Notes: generated by a model from the letters alone, not told the origin. 64,000 bases of DNA from Symbiodinium natans (GCA_905221605.1 CAJNDS010000369.1:493501-557500); one strand, 5' to 3'. Positions 30,860 to 42,282 are shown, counted from the first letter of the stretch. Program-made: numbers and translations.

Positions 30860-31025
30860 TGTAGGGTTTAGGCTGAGGGTTTAGGGTTTGGGGCTTAGGG
30901 CTTGGGGTTTAGGGCTTGGGGTTCAGGGTTAAGGGTTTAGAGTTTAGAGCTTGGGGTTTAGGGTTCATGGTTAAGGGTTTAGAGTTTAGGGTTTGGGGTT
31001 TGGGGTTTAGGGTTTAGGGTTTAGG
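30860..31025 (+). repeat. Degenerate TTTAGGG array
   Basis: TTTAGGG mixed with CTTGGGG and TTCAGGG; right of the exon at 30741. Confidence 0.9.
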
Positions 31026-31203
31026 AAGATTTGTGTTTAAGCCTTAACCCTAAACCTTTAAGCCTTCTACCCTGAAAACGTAGAAGCCTTGAAGTATCCA
31101 CTGCAGCCCCAAGCCCTTAGGCCCTGAGGTCTTCGGTTTTGAAGGCTAAGCCCCTGAAACCTGATGCCCTGGAGCCCTTGAACTCTCGAGCCCTTGCCCT
31201 TAA

Positions 31204-31282
31204 TAAACCCTAAACCCCTAAACCCCTAAACCCCTAAACCCCTAAACCCCTAAACCCCTAAACCCTAAACCCTAAACCCTGT
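31204..31282 (-). repeat. 8-bp CCCCTAAA array passing into CCCTAAA
   Basis: Seven octamers and then three heptamers: the opposite-strand form of the octamer arrays. Confidence 0.95.
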
Positions 31283-31564
31283 AAGTCTTACAGCCCGAGC
31301 CTTAAAGCCCTACACCCTTTACACCCCCCTACATGTTGGGGTCAAGCCCTGGGGTTTGCAAGGGGTTCAGGGTTCAGGGCATCGCTTTTTGAAGCCGAAG
31401 CCCTAAACCCTAAACCCTAGACCCTCAACCCTAAACCCTCAAAGTCCGAACGCCTTTAGACCCCCGAGCATGAACCAAAGCCCCTAAGCCCCTAGGCATG
31501 CAACAAAAAAACGAAACAAGTCACTAACACCTCGCCCCCCCCCGCCCCTATACTCATAAGAAGG

Positions 31565-31650
31565 ATACCCTAAACCCCAAACCCCAAACCCTAAACACTA
31601 AACCCTAAACCGTAAACCCTAAACCCTAAACCCTAAACCCCCTAAACCCT
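31565..31650 (-). repeat. CCCTAAA array
   Basis: Twelve units, 36 bases before the SLOG exon at 31686. Confidence 0.93.
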
Positions 31651-31685
31651 CCCACAAATAGTGCCCGACACCCCCCTTGCGCAAG

Positions 31686-34600
31686 GCTGAGGGTGGGAAT
31701 CCTGGGAGGGACGGCCTTCGTCAACGCGGAGTCCGAGGAACTGGTCAAGGTGCTGTGGTGATGTTGTGTAATGTCTGTCCGTTTGTCTTTCCTTCTGTAC
31801 TTCTTTCTTTATGTCTGTCTTTCTTTATGTTCTTTTTTATTTATGTATTTCTTTATTTTTTCTTTCTGTCGTTTTGTCTTTCTTTCTTTCTATCTTTCTA
31901 TCTTTCCATATTTCGATCTTTCCATCTTCTACCTTTCTACCTTTCTTTCGTTCTGTATTTCTTTCTTTCGTTCGTTCGTTCTTTATTTCTTTCTTTCTTT
32001 CTATACATGCAATTGTCAGGTGTCGTGGTTTTTGGTTTGTTTGCTAATATGTGATTGGTTTACTTATTTGTTTCTGCTGTCTTTTTTGTTGCAAGTGGGG
32101 TAGGGTTTGGGACTGAAAAAGTAGCTATGCTTATTCATGAACGTTTTTTGTAGAGCCCGAGGTGAGGGTTGAGTGACAAGTTGAGCGTTTAGGTTCAACC
32201 CCAAACCCTAAACCCCAAACCCTAAACCCAAACACGAAGCCCCCAAACCCCAAACCCTAAACCCCAAACCCTGAAGATTCCTGGTCTTGCTTTCCAAACG
32301 CTTGGGACTGAGCCACCCCTGCACTTGCAGGCTGTGGCGCGCGGGCCTCGGCGGTTTTTGGTTTTTTTACTTTGAAGGGTTCAGGGTTTAGGGTTTAGGG
32401 TTTAGGGTTTAGGGTTAAGGGTTTAGGGTTTCGGGTTTAGGTTTAGGGTATAGGGCTTAGAGTCATAAGGGCCTGAGGTTTTATCGGGTTTGGGCTCTCG
32501 GCGCCTTAGACCTTTAGGAGTGTTACTTGGGATGCTCCCTTATACTAATCGTCTGCCAATAGTCCTTAATCGGGATTCTAATAGGTGGGGGGGGGGGTGT
32601 GTACTATCATCCTTCTTAAGGACTCGTCGAGGGTTTGGGTTTGGGGGTTCGGATTCATGGGCTACGGGGTTCAAAGGCTTTGTGAAAGGGCATACCTGAA
32701 GGCCCAAGACTTTGCCAGCCACGCATGATTCGCTTACATGCAAGGGCCCACATCCCAACAAAGGCCGTCAGCAATGGAATATACGGGCCTTTTTTCCCCG
32801 CCCTAAACCCCAAACCCAAACCCTAAACCTAAACCCTAAACCCTAACCCGAAACCCGAAACCCTAAACCCTAAACCCTAAAGCCGAAACCCTAAACCCTA
32901 AACCCTAAACCCTAGCCCGAAACCCTAAACCCTAAACCTTCATAGAGGTCGCATTCATAGAGGTCGCAGCTGCACCAGCACTTCGCCACGGAGAGCATCC
33001 TTTTCCTCACCTGTGGCCAGCAGGGCATCCAGGACCCTGTCTGTTTAGGGTTTAGGGTTTAGGGTTTAGGGTTTAGGGTTTAGGGTTTAGGGTTTAGGGT
33101 TTAGGGTTCAGGGTTCAGGGTTTAGGGTTTAGGGTTTAGGGTTTAGGGTTTAGGGGCTTAGGGGCTTAGGGGCTTAGGGGCTTAGGGGTTAGGGTTTAGG
33201 GTTTAGGGGTTTCGTGGATGGGGCTTAGGGTTTCGGGTTCCGTGCCTATAGGATTCAGGACTTGGAGCCAGGGCTTTGGGGGGCCTGGGGTTTTCTAGCC
33301 TCTCTACGCAGGACCCTGCCTTAGCCCATCGAAGGGCTTAAGACTTCAGGGCCCTAGTTTCGGAGATCTCATCGGGATTGATACGGCTTCGGAGGGGCTT
33401 GAGTCCTCAGGATTCCCTTTCTGCGCGACAATTCACCCCGTGCAAGGGCTTAGGGCTTACTTGTAGGGTTCAGGGTTTCAGGTTTAAAGGTTTAGGGTTC
33501 TTATAGAGGGGTCGGATTTTCATCCTCAAAGTTTAGGGGTTCAAGGTTCAGGGCTTCGTCTTGCCGGGGGCCTGTGGATTTGAAAGCCCCCTAGGCGCCT
33601 CTCTGGGCCAGGCTGAGATCTTCAGCCCACCGAACCTGACAACTGCACAAGGGATAAAAGCACCTCGAACTTAAACCTAAACCCTGTAAACCCTAGTAGG
33701 TTTTACCCCTTAGACCCGACATCCGAAGAACCCTGTGAGCCCGAAGCTAAGAACCTGTGAACCCTTTCAGGCCCTAAACCCCAACAAACCCTGCAAAAAC
33801 CTTGTCAGCCCCATAAACTCCATGTTAACCCTACAAACCCCGCAAACCCTGCAAACCCTTGAGACCCCATGAACCCTATGAGTATGAGAAGCCCCCCCCC
33901 CCGTCCAACCCCTAAACCCTAAACCCCAAACCCTCAACCCTCAACCCTCAACCCTCAACCCTAAACCCTAAACCCTAACCCTAAACCCTAACCCCCCCCC
34001 GCAACCCCCTAAAACGGCAGGAGGTCTTTGCCCGAAACTGCGGCGATGGATCCCTGGTGAGGCCAAAAAGTGTTTGTTTGGTTGGCAGTCTGAATACCAA
34101 TAGCAGCAATTATTCATGTTCATTATTCTTAATCTAGACACTATATCGATATTAATAGTATCAACATTCATACATATTATAATGCTACCTCAAACACCCG
34201 CCCCCCCCCCCCCCCCCAACAACTCATGCCCACTCAACCCGACGAGGCTTCACTTTTCCTTCCCAGGGTTCTGGGGCTTTCGGGTTTACAGGGGTTAGCT
34301 TCAGGGTTTTTGTAGGGGGTTCGGGTTCGTAGCGTAGGGTGTAGGGTTTAGGGTTTCTTCCGAAGGCCTGGGAACCCTAAACCCTAAACCCTGAACCCTG
34401 AACTCTGAACCCTGAACCCTAGTGACACCCCTCAACGAGAGGAACCTCCTAGTCGCTGGCACATGCTGCCAGTTCAGGGCCGGCCAGGCCTTGGGGGCAG
34501 GGGGGGGGGGGGGGGGGGGGGGGGGGGCGGGGTTCACAAAACAAGTAGGGGATTTAGGGTTTATCGGGTTTAGGGTAGCGTCTTTTTTTGAGGTTTCATT

Positions 34601-37277
34601 TTTGGTGCTGTTTCGACTTTGCTTTTTTGGGCAGTTTGTGGGGGTTCATGGGGGATCGGGGGTTTGGAGTTCTACAGACACAAGAAACCCTAAGCCCTCA
34701 CAGTCCCAGCCGTGCGCGCTGTCTTGGTACGTACAGCTCTTAGGGTTTAGGGTTTAGGGTTTAGGGCCTTAATTAGGGTTTAGGTTAGGCTGTACTGTAC
34801 GGCTTCATTACGGTGTGAGGGCTCTATAGTTGCCATCTCTTGTAGAGGTTTCTTAACTTCATCCTGGCAGTTTGTCAAAACCCCAGCAGGTTTTGAGGTT
34901 TAGGGCTCAGGTTTTAGGATCTCCAATTGAGCCCTAAAGCCCTCGAAGCTACGTTGGACAGCAAGCCCTCACCCCACGATTCATCCCCAAGAAGCCCTAA
35001 CCCAGAGGGTCCATCTGTTAGGTATCCAACAAACCATACTGAATTATAGGGTTTGGGGCACCTAATTCCAGAATAGTTCTGCAGATGGACCCTTTGTGTA
35101 AGAAGCCCCAAGAGCCATGAATATTTTCCCTGTGCCGTGGAGGACCTCATCGCCGCCCGGGACGCCGAGTCGGCCAAGCACCTCTTTTTGGAGGTTTCTG
35201 GGGCCTCCTAGCTTCCAGAACAACATGCTAAAGCCTAAACCTTGAAATGCATCCTGATATAGGCCCCCTAAATCCTAAACCCTATAGACCCTAAACCCTA
35301 AACCCTACTCAAGACCCAAAGCTTTATCGGAGGGGGGGGGAGGGGGGGTCCATCAGCGGCACCTTACACCACCCTCCAAACCGTATCTCCAAACCCCATA
35401 GGCCCTGTAGCTACCATACCCCTAAACCCTAAACCCTGAACCATAAACCCTAAACCCTAAACCTAAGCCCTATAAACCCTGTTCATCGGCCTGCATGGGC
35501 TTCACGTGCAGCAGGTTGGCGACGTCTACATCACCGTGGAGGCTCAGGGTGGGGTGTCTTGTTCTGGTTACTATTATTTCTCTAAGAACCCCCCCCCCTC
35601 CCCTCCAACAAAATCAAAGGTATTCCCTATACTGCCCCTCTACGGAAACCAATTTGTTAATGCTGTTTGTTTTTTTGCTTTTATTTAGTTTCTGTGTTTC
35701 TGCTTCTTCAGCCATGCGTCGTTTAGGGCTCAGGATGCAGATACAAAGGTCCCCATAATGGCCTACGGTCTAGGTGGAGGGGCGGCGAGCCATCCATCAT
35801 GACCCTAAACCCTAAACCCTAAACCCTAAACCCCAGAGATCCAAAGCAGCTGGGCGCAGGGCGGGCCCGGCGTCGCCCAAGATGCCCGGCGCATCCTCGG
35901 CCGAGGGAGCGAGGTGCTGGCCCTGAAGCGCACAGGCCGCCTGCTGGGTTTAGGGTTTAGGGTTTAGGGTTTGGGGTTTGGGGTTTAGGGTTTGGGGTTT
36001 TGGGTTTAGGGTTTTAGGGTTTTAGGGTTTTCGGGTTTAGGGTTTACGAGTTTAGTGCGTGAGGGTTTAAGGGTTGTAGGCTGTTAGGGCATGGGATTCG
36101 GGTTGGGTGGGTGGAAGGGGTTGTAGGGATTCATCATTGTTTTCCTGTTGTGAGTAGTGGCTACAAGGTTTTTATTGTCAGCATTGCCATCGTTCTGATC
36201 TCCTTGCTGGTATTGCTGTTGTTGTAGCAGGTATTTTTCGGGCTGATGATGTGATGATGATGACGACGAACGGCTTGTCGGGGAGGTTTAGTAATCAGGG
36301 ACAAAGTGGATAAGGATTTACAGGGTGAAACAAGCGGGGCGCTGCAAGAACCCCCAACCCCGAACCCTCTGAAACCTCGGCTCTCCTGGTCTAAAGCCTC
36401 TCTAACGCCCCTCAAACAGCAAAAGCACGTTACACGCCTACATCAAGCTCTACAAGCCCCTCAAACACACGCAAGCAAAAGCAAATGCATCTCAAGTGCG
36501 CCAGGGGGCGCCAGCGCGGGGAAGTTTGACTTTCCTGAGAAGGCCCTCCGGCGCCCCGACTGGGCCACGGAGGCTCATGCTTTGTGGGTCTTTGTGAGTT
36601 GTTGAGGCTTTTTTGGGGCAGGAGCTCCAGGGTTTTGAGGGTTTAGGGTTTAGGGTTTAGGGTGGGCAGGTTTAGGGCTTGAAGGTTTGGGTTCAGCGGA
36701 TTTGTTGCCCTTCAGGGCCTGGAAGGGGTGTTGCGTTCCAGTGCTGAGCAGTTTCCCAGGCTCCTGCCCCTAAGCATACAAACAGTCCTTAATGGGGATA
36801 ATAGTACCCCCCCCCCCTCCCCCGATTCAAATCTCTATGAAGGACTGTTAGTATAAAGGGGAGCATCCTAACCCCTAAGCCCCAGAAGGTCCTTTCAATC
36901 TCTCCGCCGCGCGTCTTGCAGGAGCAGTGGCAGCACGTGAGCCGGAGCACTCCGCCCAGAGATGCTGCCGTGGCAGTGGGGGACTGAATCCCGGATTCCG
37001 GATCCCCTGTTGGCTTTGAGGATCTCTTGTTGTGCGGACTTTTTATGGGCTTGCATGGGGTTTAGGGTTTAGTTCGGGGCTTTGGGGTTTAGGGGGCCGT
37101 TAGGGGTTAGGGTGTAGTTTCGGGTTTTGGCGTTTAGGGTAGCCCTGAACCCTAAACCCTCAACCCTAAACCCTAAACCCGAACCCCTAAACCCTAACCC
37201 GTGTAGCGCGCACCCGGGGCCACTGGGCTTGCCTCTCGTGGCAGGTGGCGGAGATGCTCACCAAGCTGCTCGAGGCG
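31686..37277 (+). CDS. SLOG/LOG-like Rossmann-fold protein, about nine exons recognised
   Basis: Exon pieces placed in order by similarity to the SLOG/LOG-type nucleotide-binding fold are 31686-31749 (GILGGTAFVNAESEELVK), 32970-33032 (TESILFLTCGQQGIQ), 34021-34058 (EVFARNCGDGSL), about 34453-34499 (WHMLPVQGRPG), 35512-35541 (QVGDVYITVE), 35860-35935 (GGPGVAQDARRILG), 36505-36569 (GGASAGKFDFPEKALRR), 36922-36975 (EQWQHVSRSTPPRDAAVA) and 37245-37277 (VAEMLTKLLEA). ITVE joined to GGPGVAQDA recreates the GGxG-type motif of the family. Junctions ACA-G|GC with AG|GGGGC and GCA|GTG with AG|GTG keep the frame. Start and end exons are not defined; 38059-38135 may follow. Substrate unknown. The family call is from memory of motifs, not a search. 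Confidence 0.7.
31780..32010 (+). repeat. Pyrimidine-rich CTTT microsatellite
   Basis: TTTCTTTC and CTTTCTAT words over 230 bases; Phe/Ser/Leu frames are artefacts. It lies 30 bases after the SLOG-gene exon at 31686. Confidence 0.9.
32375..32460 (+). repeat. TTTAGGG array
   Basis: Ten units inside the first recognised SLOG intron. Confidence 0.93.
32529..32628. mobile_element. MITE family M4, copy d
   Basis: GGGATGCTCCCTTATACTAA, TAGTCCTTAATCGGGATTCT, a G tract and TTAAGGACTCGTCG. The right end is eroded. Confidence 0.6.
32800..32938 (-). repeat. CCCTAAA array
   Basis: About 19 units with CCCGAAA variants, near the 3' end of the same SLOG intron. Confidence 0.93.
33042..33215 (+). repeat. 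TTTAGGG array with CTTAGGGG block
   Basis: About 17 heptamers then four CTTAGGGG, starting 10 bases after the SLOG exon ending 33032. Confidence 0.96.
33903..33996 (-). repeat. CCCTAAA / CCCTCAA array
   Basis: Thirteen units near the acceptor of the SLOG exon at 34021. Confidence 0.95.
34498..34532 (+). repeat. Poly-G tract
   Basis: About 30 consecutive G with one C near the end, directly after a SLOG-gene exon piece. Confidence 0.9.
35800..35834 (-). repeat. CCCTAAA array
   Basis: Five units, 26 bases before the SLOG exon at 35860. Confidence 0.93.
35945..36060 (+). repeat. TTTAGGG array
   Basis: About 15 units with TTTGGGG variants, starting 10 bases after the SLOG exon ending 35935. 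Confidence 0.95.
36771..36869. mobile_element. MITE family M4, copy b
   Basis: CAGTCCTTAATGGGGATAAT, a C tract, then AGGACTGTTAGTATAAAGGG. Confidence 0.65.
37143..37200 (-). repeat. CCCTAAA array
   Basis: Eight units near the acceptor of the SLOG exon at 37245. Confidence 0.95.
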
Positions 37278-37304
37278 CGTGTTGGGTGTCGGATGTAGCT
37301 TAGG

Positions 37305-37388
37305 ATTTAGGGTTGGTTTAGGGTTTAGGGTTTAGGGTTTAGGGTTTAGGGTATAGGGTTTAGGGTTTAGGGTTTAGGGTTTGGGGTC
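37305..37388 (+). repeat. TTTAGGG array
   Basis: Twelve units, just after the SLOG exon at 37245. Confidence 0.95.
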
Positions 37389-37975
37389 TGTTTCGGGAGT
37401 CCGACTTCCCTCTGCAAGATCCTTTGTCGACCCTTTTTGCCGCATCCCCCCCCTAACTCAGCCTCATAGACCTAAACCCTGAACCCAAACCTAACAACCT
37501 AAACCATGAGCCCTAAACCCTATAAACCCTAGACCTCACTCACCCTAGCTTTGGCGCAGGTGAAAGGGCGAACGTCTGCGCTTCTTGGGCTGCGTTTTGA
37601 GTCTCGGGGGGTAGACTTCGGGCTTTGTGGCCCGAAATCTAGTGTTGCTTAGGATTGAAGGGTTCAGGGTTTAGGGTTTTAATGTTAAGGGTAACATCCA
37701 CAAGCAGCTGAGGCCCTAACCCACCCCACCCCCCCCCCCCCCCCGAAGCCCTAAACCTCTTCAGGGTCCAGGGACTGGGGTTTAGACCCTTAAGACCCAT
37801 CGGCTCTCCCCCAAAACCGGGGTAGGGCAGAGGGCTGATGCCTTTTTGTCCTGGACCAAATCTTGAGGACTCATCGAGAATGGCGGGCCCGGTACGTACA
37901 CAAAGCTGCAACGATGCATTCCATGGGACACTCCGAAAGATCCCAGACGTTAGATTTTTTGGGGCATGTCATCTT

Positions 37976-38032
37976 TAAACCCTAAACCCTAAACCCTAAA
38001 CCCTAAACCCTAAACCCTAAACCCTAAACCCT
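37976..38032 (-). repeat. CCCTAAA array
   Basis: Eight perfect units before the exon at 38059. Confidence 0.96.
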
Positions 38033-38058
38033 TTAGCTTCATTTTCTTGCCAAGCCAG

Positions 38059-38135
38059 GATGGCCTCCACCCTTGAGATAGACTCTGTGGCCTTGAGCTC
38101 AGCAACGGCACGCGGAACCTTTCAAGCGGGCGCGG
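38059..38135 (+). CDS. Candidate exon after the SLOG-like gene
   Basis: AGCCAG|GATGG acceptor and GTTTAG donor; reads MASTLEIDSVALSSATARGT. It could be spliced to LLEA of the preceding SLOG exon. Confidence 0.5.
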
Positions 38136-38136
38136 G

Positions 38137-38290
38137 TTTAGGGTTTAGGGGTTTAGGGGTTATTATCGGGGTTAGGGGTTTAGGGTTTGGGGATTTAGGT
38201 TTAGGGGTTCAGGGATTAGGTTTAGGGCTTAGCGTTTTTTGGGGTTATAGGAGTTTAGGGGTCTTAGGGTTTTTTTTTGTGGGGGGGGGG
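38137..38290 (+). repeat. Degenerate TTTAGGG array ending in a G run
   Basis: It starts at the donor of the 38059 exon and ends in about 20 G. Confidence 0.9.
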
Positions 38291-38311
38291 GGGGGGGGGC
38301 GTTTACGGCAG

Positions 38312-38421
38312 AGGCCCTAGACTTATCCCGGCCCTCTACTGAGGCCAGCGATCTCATCAGCTGGGCCGACTCATCCTCCTTTGCATCCGCCGCCATTGCT
38401 GGAAGGATGAGGCTGCTTTAG
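38312..38421 (+). CDS. Candidate exon
   Basis: CGGCAG acceptor; reads EALDLSRPSTEASDLISWAD then SSSFASAAIAGRM and meets TAG at 38419. Terminal or internal is undecided. Confidence 0.5.
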
Positions 38422-38886
38422 CTCCCTAGGGTGTTTGTGCTTTGGGTTTTCTTGGGGGCCCTACAACCTAAACCCTAAAACATAAACCCTAAACCCTAAA
38501 CCCTAAACCCTAAACCTTAAGGGTGCTATTTCGTGGCTCCGTACTACACATGGGTGTACTTTTTTTGTAGCGAAGAAGGACATGAATGTTGATACCCGCG
38601 CTTCGGATGCGTGATACAGAGCTTGGCATTGGGCTAGTTGGGCGCAAAGCCCAAAAAGCCTAAACCCGGCAACCAACCCTGAAGCACAAAAAGCCCCAAA
38701 ACTCTTGAAAAGCTCCAAGGCAATCCAAGTCCCTGAGCGCTGAAGCTGTATTAGTCCTTCCAAGCTCTTCAAGCCGCGAAACAAGCTAATCCCCTCCCAA
38801 AACATGATACCCTTTGTCATGGCCCCAAACCCTAAACCCTAAACCCTTAACCCTTATGAACCCTAAACCCTAAACCGTTCAAGGAG

Positions 38887-38973
38887 CTGGAAGTGTGCGG
38901 TGCTCCTGCTGGCCGTGGTCGTCATCGCCCGTGCCCCGGGGAATGTTTCGGATCTCATGGGGCACGCGTGCTT
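38887..38973 (+). CDS. Candidate exon with a transmembrane-like segment
   Basis: GGAG acceptor and GTTTAG donor; reads WKCAVLLLAVVVIARAPGN then VSDLMGHAC. Confidence 0.5.
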
Positions 38974-39084
38974 GTTTAGGGTTTAGGGTTGTGGGCTTAA
39001 AGCTGCACACCCCAAAGAAGCCTTCCCCCTTTGGGGTCAACCCATGGAACCCAGGGGGGGGGGTGGGTTGTGGAGAATATCGCC

Positions 39085-39168
39085 TCAGGGTTTAGGGGTT
39101 TAGGGGTTTAGGGGTTTAGGGGTTTAGGGGTTTAGGGGTTTAGGGGTTTAGGGGTTTAGGGGTTTAGG
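39085..39168 (+). repeat. 8-bp TTTAGGGG array, about 10 units
   Basis: Same octamer as the 41022 array; follows the exon at 38887. Confidence 0.95.
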
Positions 39169-39319
39169 GCTGTTTTCGGCCTCGGATTCGTGCTATGAGG
39201 TCGGACTGGCTCGGCATCTCAATTCTGTTGCCACTTCAACCCTAGAAAGCCTTTAGAGCTCCAACCCCAGAAGCTTCAAAAAGGCTAAGCTCCATACTCT
39301 GCACTTGAGCCCTGCCAAG

Positions 39320-39439
39320 GGGCTGCTGGTGGCCGGAGGGTACTACTACTACGTGACCTACTTGCAGTCGGCGAAGACCGGGGCAGGGCCGGAGGCGCTC
39401 CTGCTTCCGGAGCTGGCGCGGCGTGTGGTGCTCGCGTGA
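39320..39439 (+). CDS. Candidate terminal exon
   Basis: After GCCAAG the frame reads GLLVAGGYYYYVTYLQSAKT then PEALLLPELARRVVLA and stops at TGA 39437. It probably ends the gene carrying the exons upstream. Confidence 0.5.
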   Translation, partial: GLLVAGGYYYYVTYLQSAKTGAGPEALLLPELARRVVLA

Positions 39440-40610
39440 GCACCCGCCATGTAGTCGAACACGTAGCTCGGCCTCCGTAGACGAAAGTTACACTGGAAAA
39501 GAGCAACATCAGTACGCATTTTGTTGGTTGTTTACATTGTGGATGTTTTTTGCAGGCTCGATACTGAGGTAAGGCAGCCGCAGGCGTCACTTGGCTACTT
39601 CTGCCCTCCATGTCCTCTAGGCACCCGACACTTTGTTCAGAGCCAAGAGTAGAGCCCTCCAATGCCTGAAGGTTCCTCCCCCAAGGCCCCCCTTCAATGC
39701 CAGGGGTTTAGGGTTTAGGGTTTAGGGTTTAGGGTTTAGGGCCCTTCAATGCCAGAAGTCACTGGACCCCCCACCCGGCACCGGCCCGCGTCGCAAAGCG
39801 TCTCAGCGATCGATTGTCCCTCCGCCGCCTTGTGCCGCGCGGCTGAGACAAAAAGGGCACAGTGACCGCTTGAGATTGCATCCTAGGTCCCTTTACAGGT
39901 TGGCTTGTAATTCGGGTTCAGGGTTTCGGGCTTTGTAGGGTCTAGGGTAAAAATGGGAACCTTAGTAGCTGAATGAGTACACTTTACACTTTTTCGGATG
40001 CTATAATCCCCTGTAGAACTGAAAGTGTACACGTTCAGGGGGTTTATGAACTCTGCAACTATGGAAATGCAGCCTGAGCTGCCCGTTGCTTGATGCATCT
40101 TCCCTTCCCAACGTTAACCCGCCTAGTAAAGTCCGGTCCCCAATGGGCTCTCCGGGAGCATGTGTTCCTGCCCAATTTGCTGCGGACATGGCAAGAATTA
40201 ACCTTGTAAACGTCTAACCAACCCAAAATAGGGTGCCCTTATGATAAGATGTTACAGGGGCCACGAAAAGTATTTAAAGGGAGGGGGTTGAATCAGAGCC
40301 TCGACCGACAGAGGGGATTCAAGCCTGTGTCTGTGTCTGCAATTTTCTTTAAAAGGCCTCCAAAAAATCAGCACACACCAAAAAACAGAACATATTGTTC
40401 TTTGTAAGGAGGATATAGGGATGATTTATTTTGTACTCTATATATATATATATATATATATTGTTTTTTTGGTTTTTGTTTATTTCTTTGTTTATGTGTT
40501 GTGGGTGTGTTCTTAAGCAAATGGTAGCTCTAGAGTTTTTTGGGCAATTCTGTCCTTGGACCAGATGGCGGTTTCAGGAAGCATCGCATGTGTTTGCACA
40601 TTGGGATCGG
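39440..40610. other. Probable gap between two genes
   Basis: It follows the terminal exon at 39320. A five-unit TTTAGGG array lies at 39700 and a TA repeat at 40437; no exon is clear. Confidence 0.4.
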
Positions 40611-40712
40611 ACGTTCTCCCTTATACTAAAAACAGTCCTTAATGGGGATTATAGTCTTTATACCCTATTATAATCCCGATTAAGGACTCTTAGTATATGG
40701 GGGGACATCCCC
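40611..40712. mobile_element. MITE family M4, copy a
   Basis: CTCCCTTATACTAAAAACAG and TCCTTAATGGGGATTATAGT are inverted against CCGATTAAGGACTCTTAGTA at the other end. Confidence 0.75.
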
Positions 40713-41021
40713 AGATGCACGGGCAAAAGTCTCGGAGGTCCGAAGGGCAGTAAGGTGCAGCTTTTTGTCGGAGAGTTGTGGGGGGCGTTTGGGGTTAGAA
40801 TGTACACCCCTAAACCCCGAACCCTAAAAGCAAAAACAGCAAACCCCAAGCCCCAAACCCTACACCCAAAACCCTTGGACACTAAGCCCTAGGATATGGC
40901 TAAGGTCTAAGGACGGGCTGCAAGTTTCAGACTTCAGTGCTGAGGGTCTGGTGGCTTGTCGTTCTTGGTATTTTAACGTTGATTAGGGTTTAGGGCAGGG
41001 TTTAGGGGTTGTAAGGTTTCA

Positions 41022-41362
41022 GGGTGTTAGGGTTTAGGGTTTAGGGGTTTAGGGGTTTAGGGGTTTAGGGGTTTAGGGGTTTAGGGGTTTAGGGGTTTAG
41101 GGGTTTAGGGGTTTAGGGGTTTAGGGGTTTAGGGGTTTAGGGGTTTAGGGGTTTAGGGGTTTAGGGGTTTAGGGGTTAGGGGTTTAGGGGTTTTTTAGGG
41201 GTTTAGGGGTTTAGGGGTTTAGGGGTTTATGGGTTTAGGGGTTTAGGGGTTTAGGGGTTTAGGGGTTTAGGGGTTTAGGGGTTTAGGGGTTTAGGGGTTT
41301 AGGGGTTTAGGGGTTTAGGGGTTTAGGGGTTTAGGGGTTTAGGGGTTTAGGGGTTTAGGGTT
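41022..41362 (+). repeat. Homogeneous 8-bp TTTAGGGG array, about 42 units
   Basis: The longest array of the window. Nearly every unit is TTTAGGGG rather than the 7-bp form, with three small irregularities. Confidence 0.97.
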
Positions 41363-41494
41363 AGTGGCGGTCACGTTGCTTCATGACTCTGAAATCCTAT
41401 ACATCCCGAGATGACCCTATGGAACTACCATACTAAGCCCTGAAACCCAAATATACAGTTGCATGCACTCGGTTACGCAATAAAGATACATCCT

Positions 41495-41612
41495 ACACCC
41501 TAAACCCAAAACTCTAAACCCTAAACCCTGAACCCTGAACCCTAAACCCTAAACGCTAAACCCTAAACCCTAAACCCTAAACCCTAAACCCTAAACCCTA
41601 AACCCTAAACCC
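41495..41612 (-). repeat. CCCTAAA array
   Basis: Sixteen units before the exon at 41620. Confidence 0.96.
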
Positions 41613-41619
41613 AACACAG

Positions 41620-41665
41620 CACGGTACGAAGGTTCTGTGGGGCCTCGGCGAAGTGCGCTGCCAAG
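41620..41665 (+). CDS. Candidate 46-base exon
   Basis: ACACAG and GTAGCG bound HGTKVLWGLGEVRCQ; 16 CCCTAAA units end 6 bases before. Confidence 0.55.
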
Positions 41666-41751
41666 GTAGCGCTTCTAGAGAGACCAGGACCCGAGCTTTT
41701 TTGGGGACTAAAGGCCCTAAACCCTAAACCCTAAACACTAAACCCTAAACC

Positions 41752-41837
41752 CTGGCTGCCCTTATAGCCCTCTTTAAACCAAAAAAGGGCACCCTCTTTA
41801 TTCCTAGTTTACACCTGGGTCTAGGAGAGAGTCTGGC
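41752..41837. mobile_element. MITE family M2, 3' half
   Basis: Matches the right part of the 47451 copy: TTTAAACCAAAAAAGGGCAC then ATTCCTAG and CACCTGGGTCTAGGAG. Confidence 0.55.
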
Positions 41838-41878
41838 CAGCTGACATCTGCGGGGTTTAGGGTTTGTAGGGTGTAGTG

Positions 41879-41995
41879 CTTGGTAGCCCAGTTGTACCCT
41901 TTTCCACTCTTGTTGGCTCAAGTTTCCATGGTGAAGTAAGCAAACCAAAAAAGGGCACCCTTATGCGAACATTATATGGTTACTGGGCTACCAAG
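41879..41995 (+). mobile_element. MITE family M1, copy c (117 bp)
   Basis: CTTGGTAGCCCAGTTGTA and GTTACTGGGCTACCAAG ends; AGTG duplicated on both sides. The interior has TTGGCTCAAG. Confidence 0.88.
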
Positions 41996-42282
41996 AGTGT
42001 AAATCTGAACAACCCAACAGTCGTTGCGCCGTGCCCCCCTTGCCCGCGGAGTCTCCTTTCGAAAGCGAGGAAAACGACGGGGGCAATCAGGTTTTGCAGG
42101 TCCAGCACAAACCCCAAAACCCCAAAGCCGACCTACTGGTTGTATGTACCAACCCTAATCCCTAAACCCTAAACCCTAATTAAACCCTAAACCCTAAACC
42201 CTGAACCCCCAAGCCGGTTGCACGAAGCACCCCAAGCGCGGTTCGAGGCACACAACCCCCCCCCCCCCCCCCTCCCGGCCAG

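Noticed and set aside
31677-32103. Phe/Leu-rich multi-membrane protein
   Set aside because: All three frames are similar because the DNA is a CTTT microsatellite.
42240-42260. tRNA B-box-like GGTTCGAGGC
   Set aside because: No matching A box or cloverleaf arms around it.
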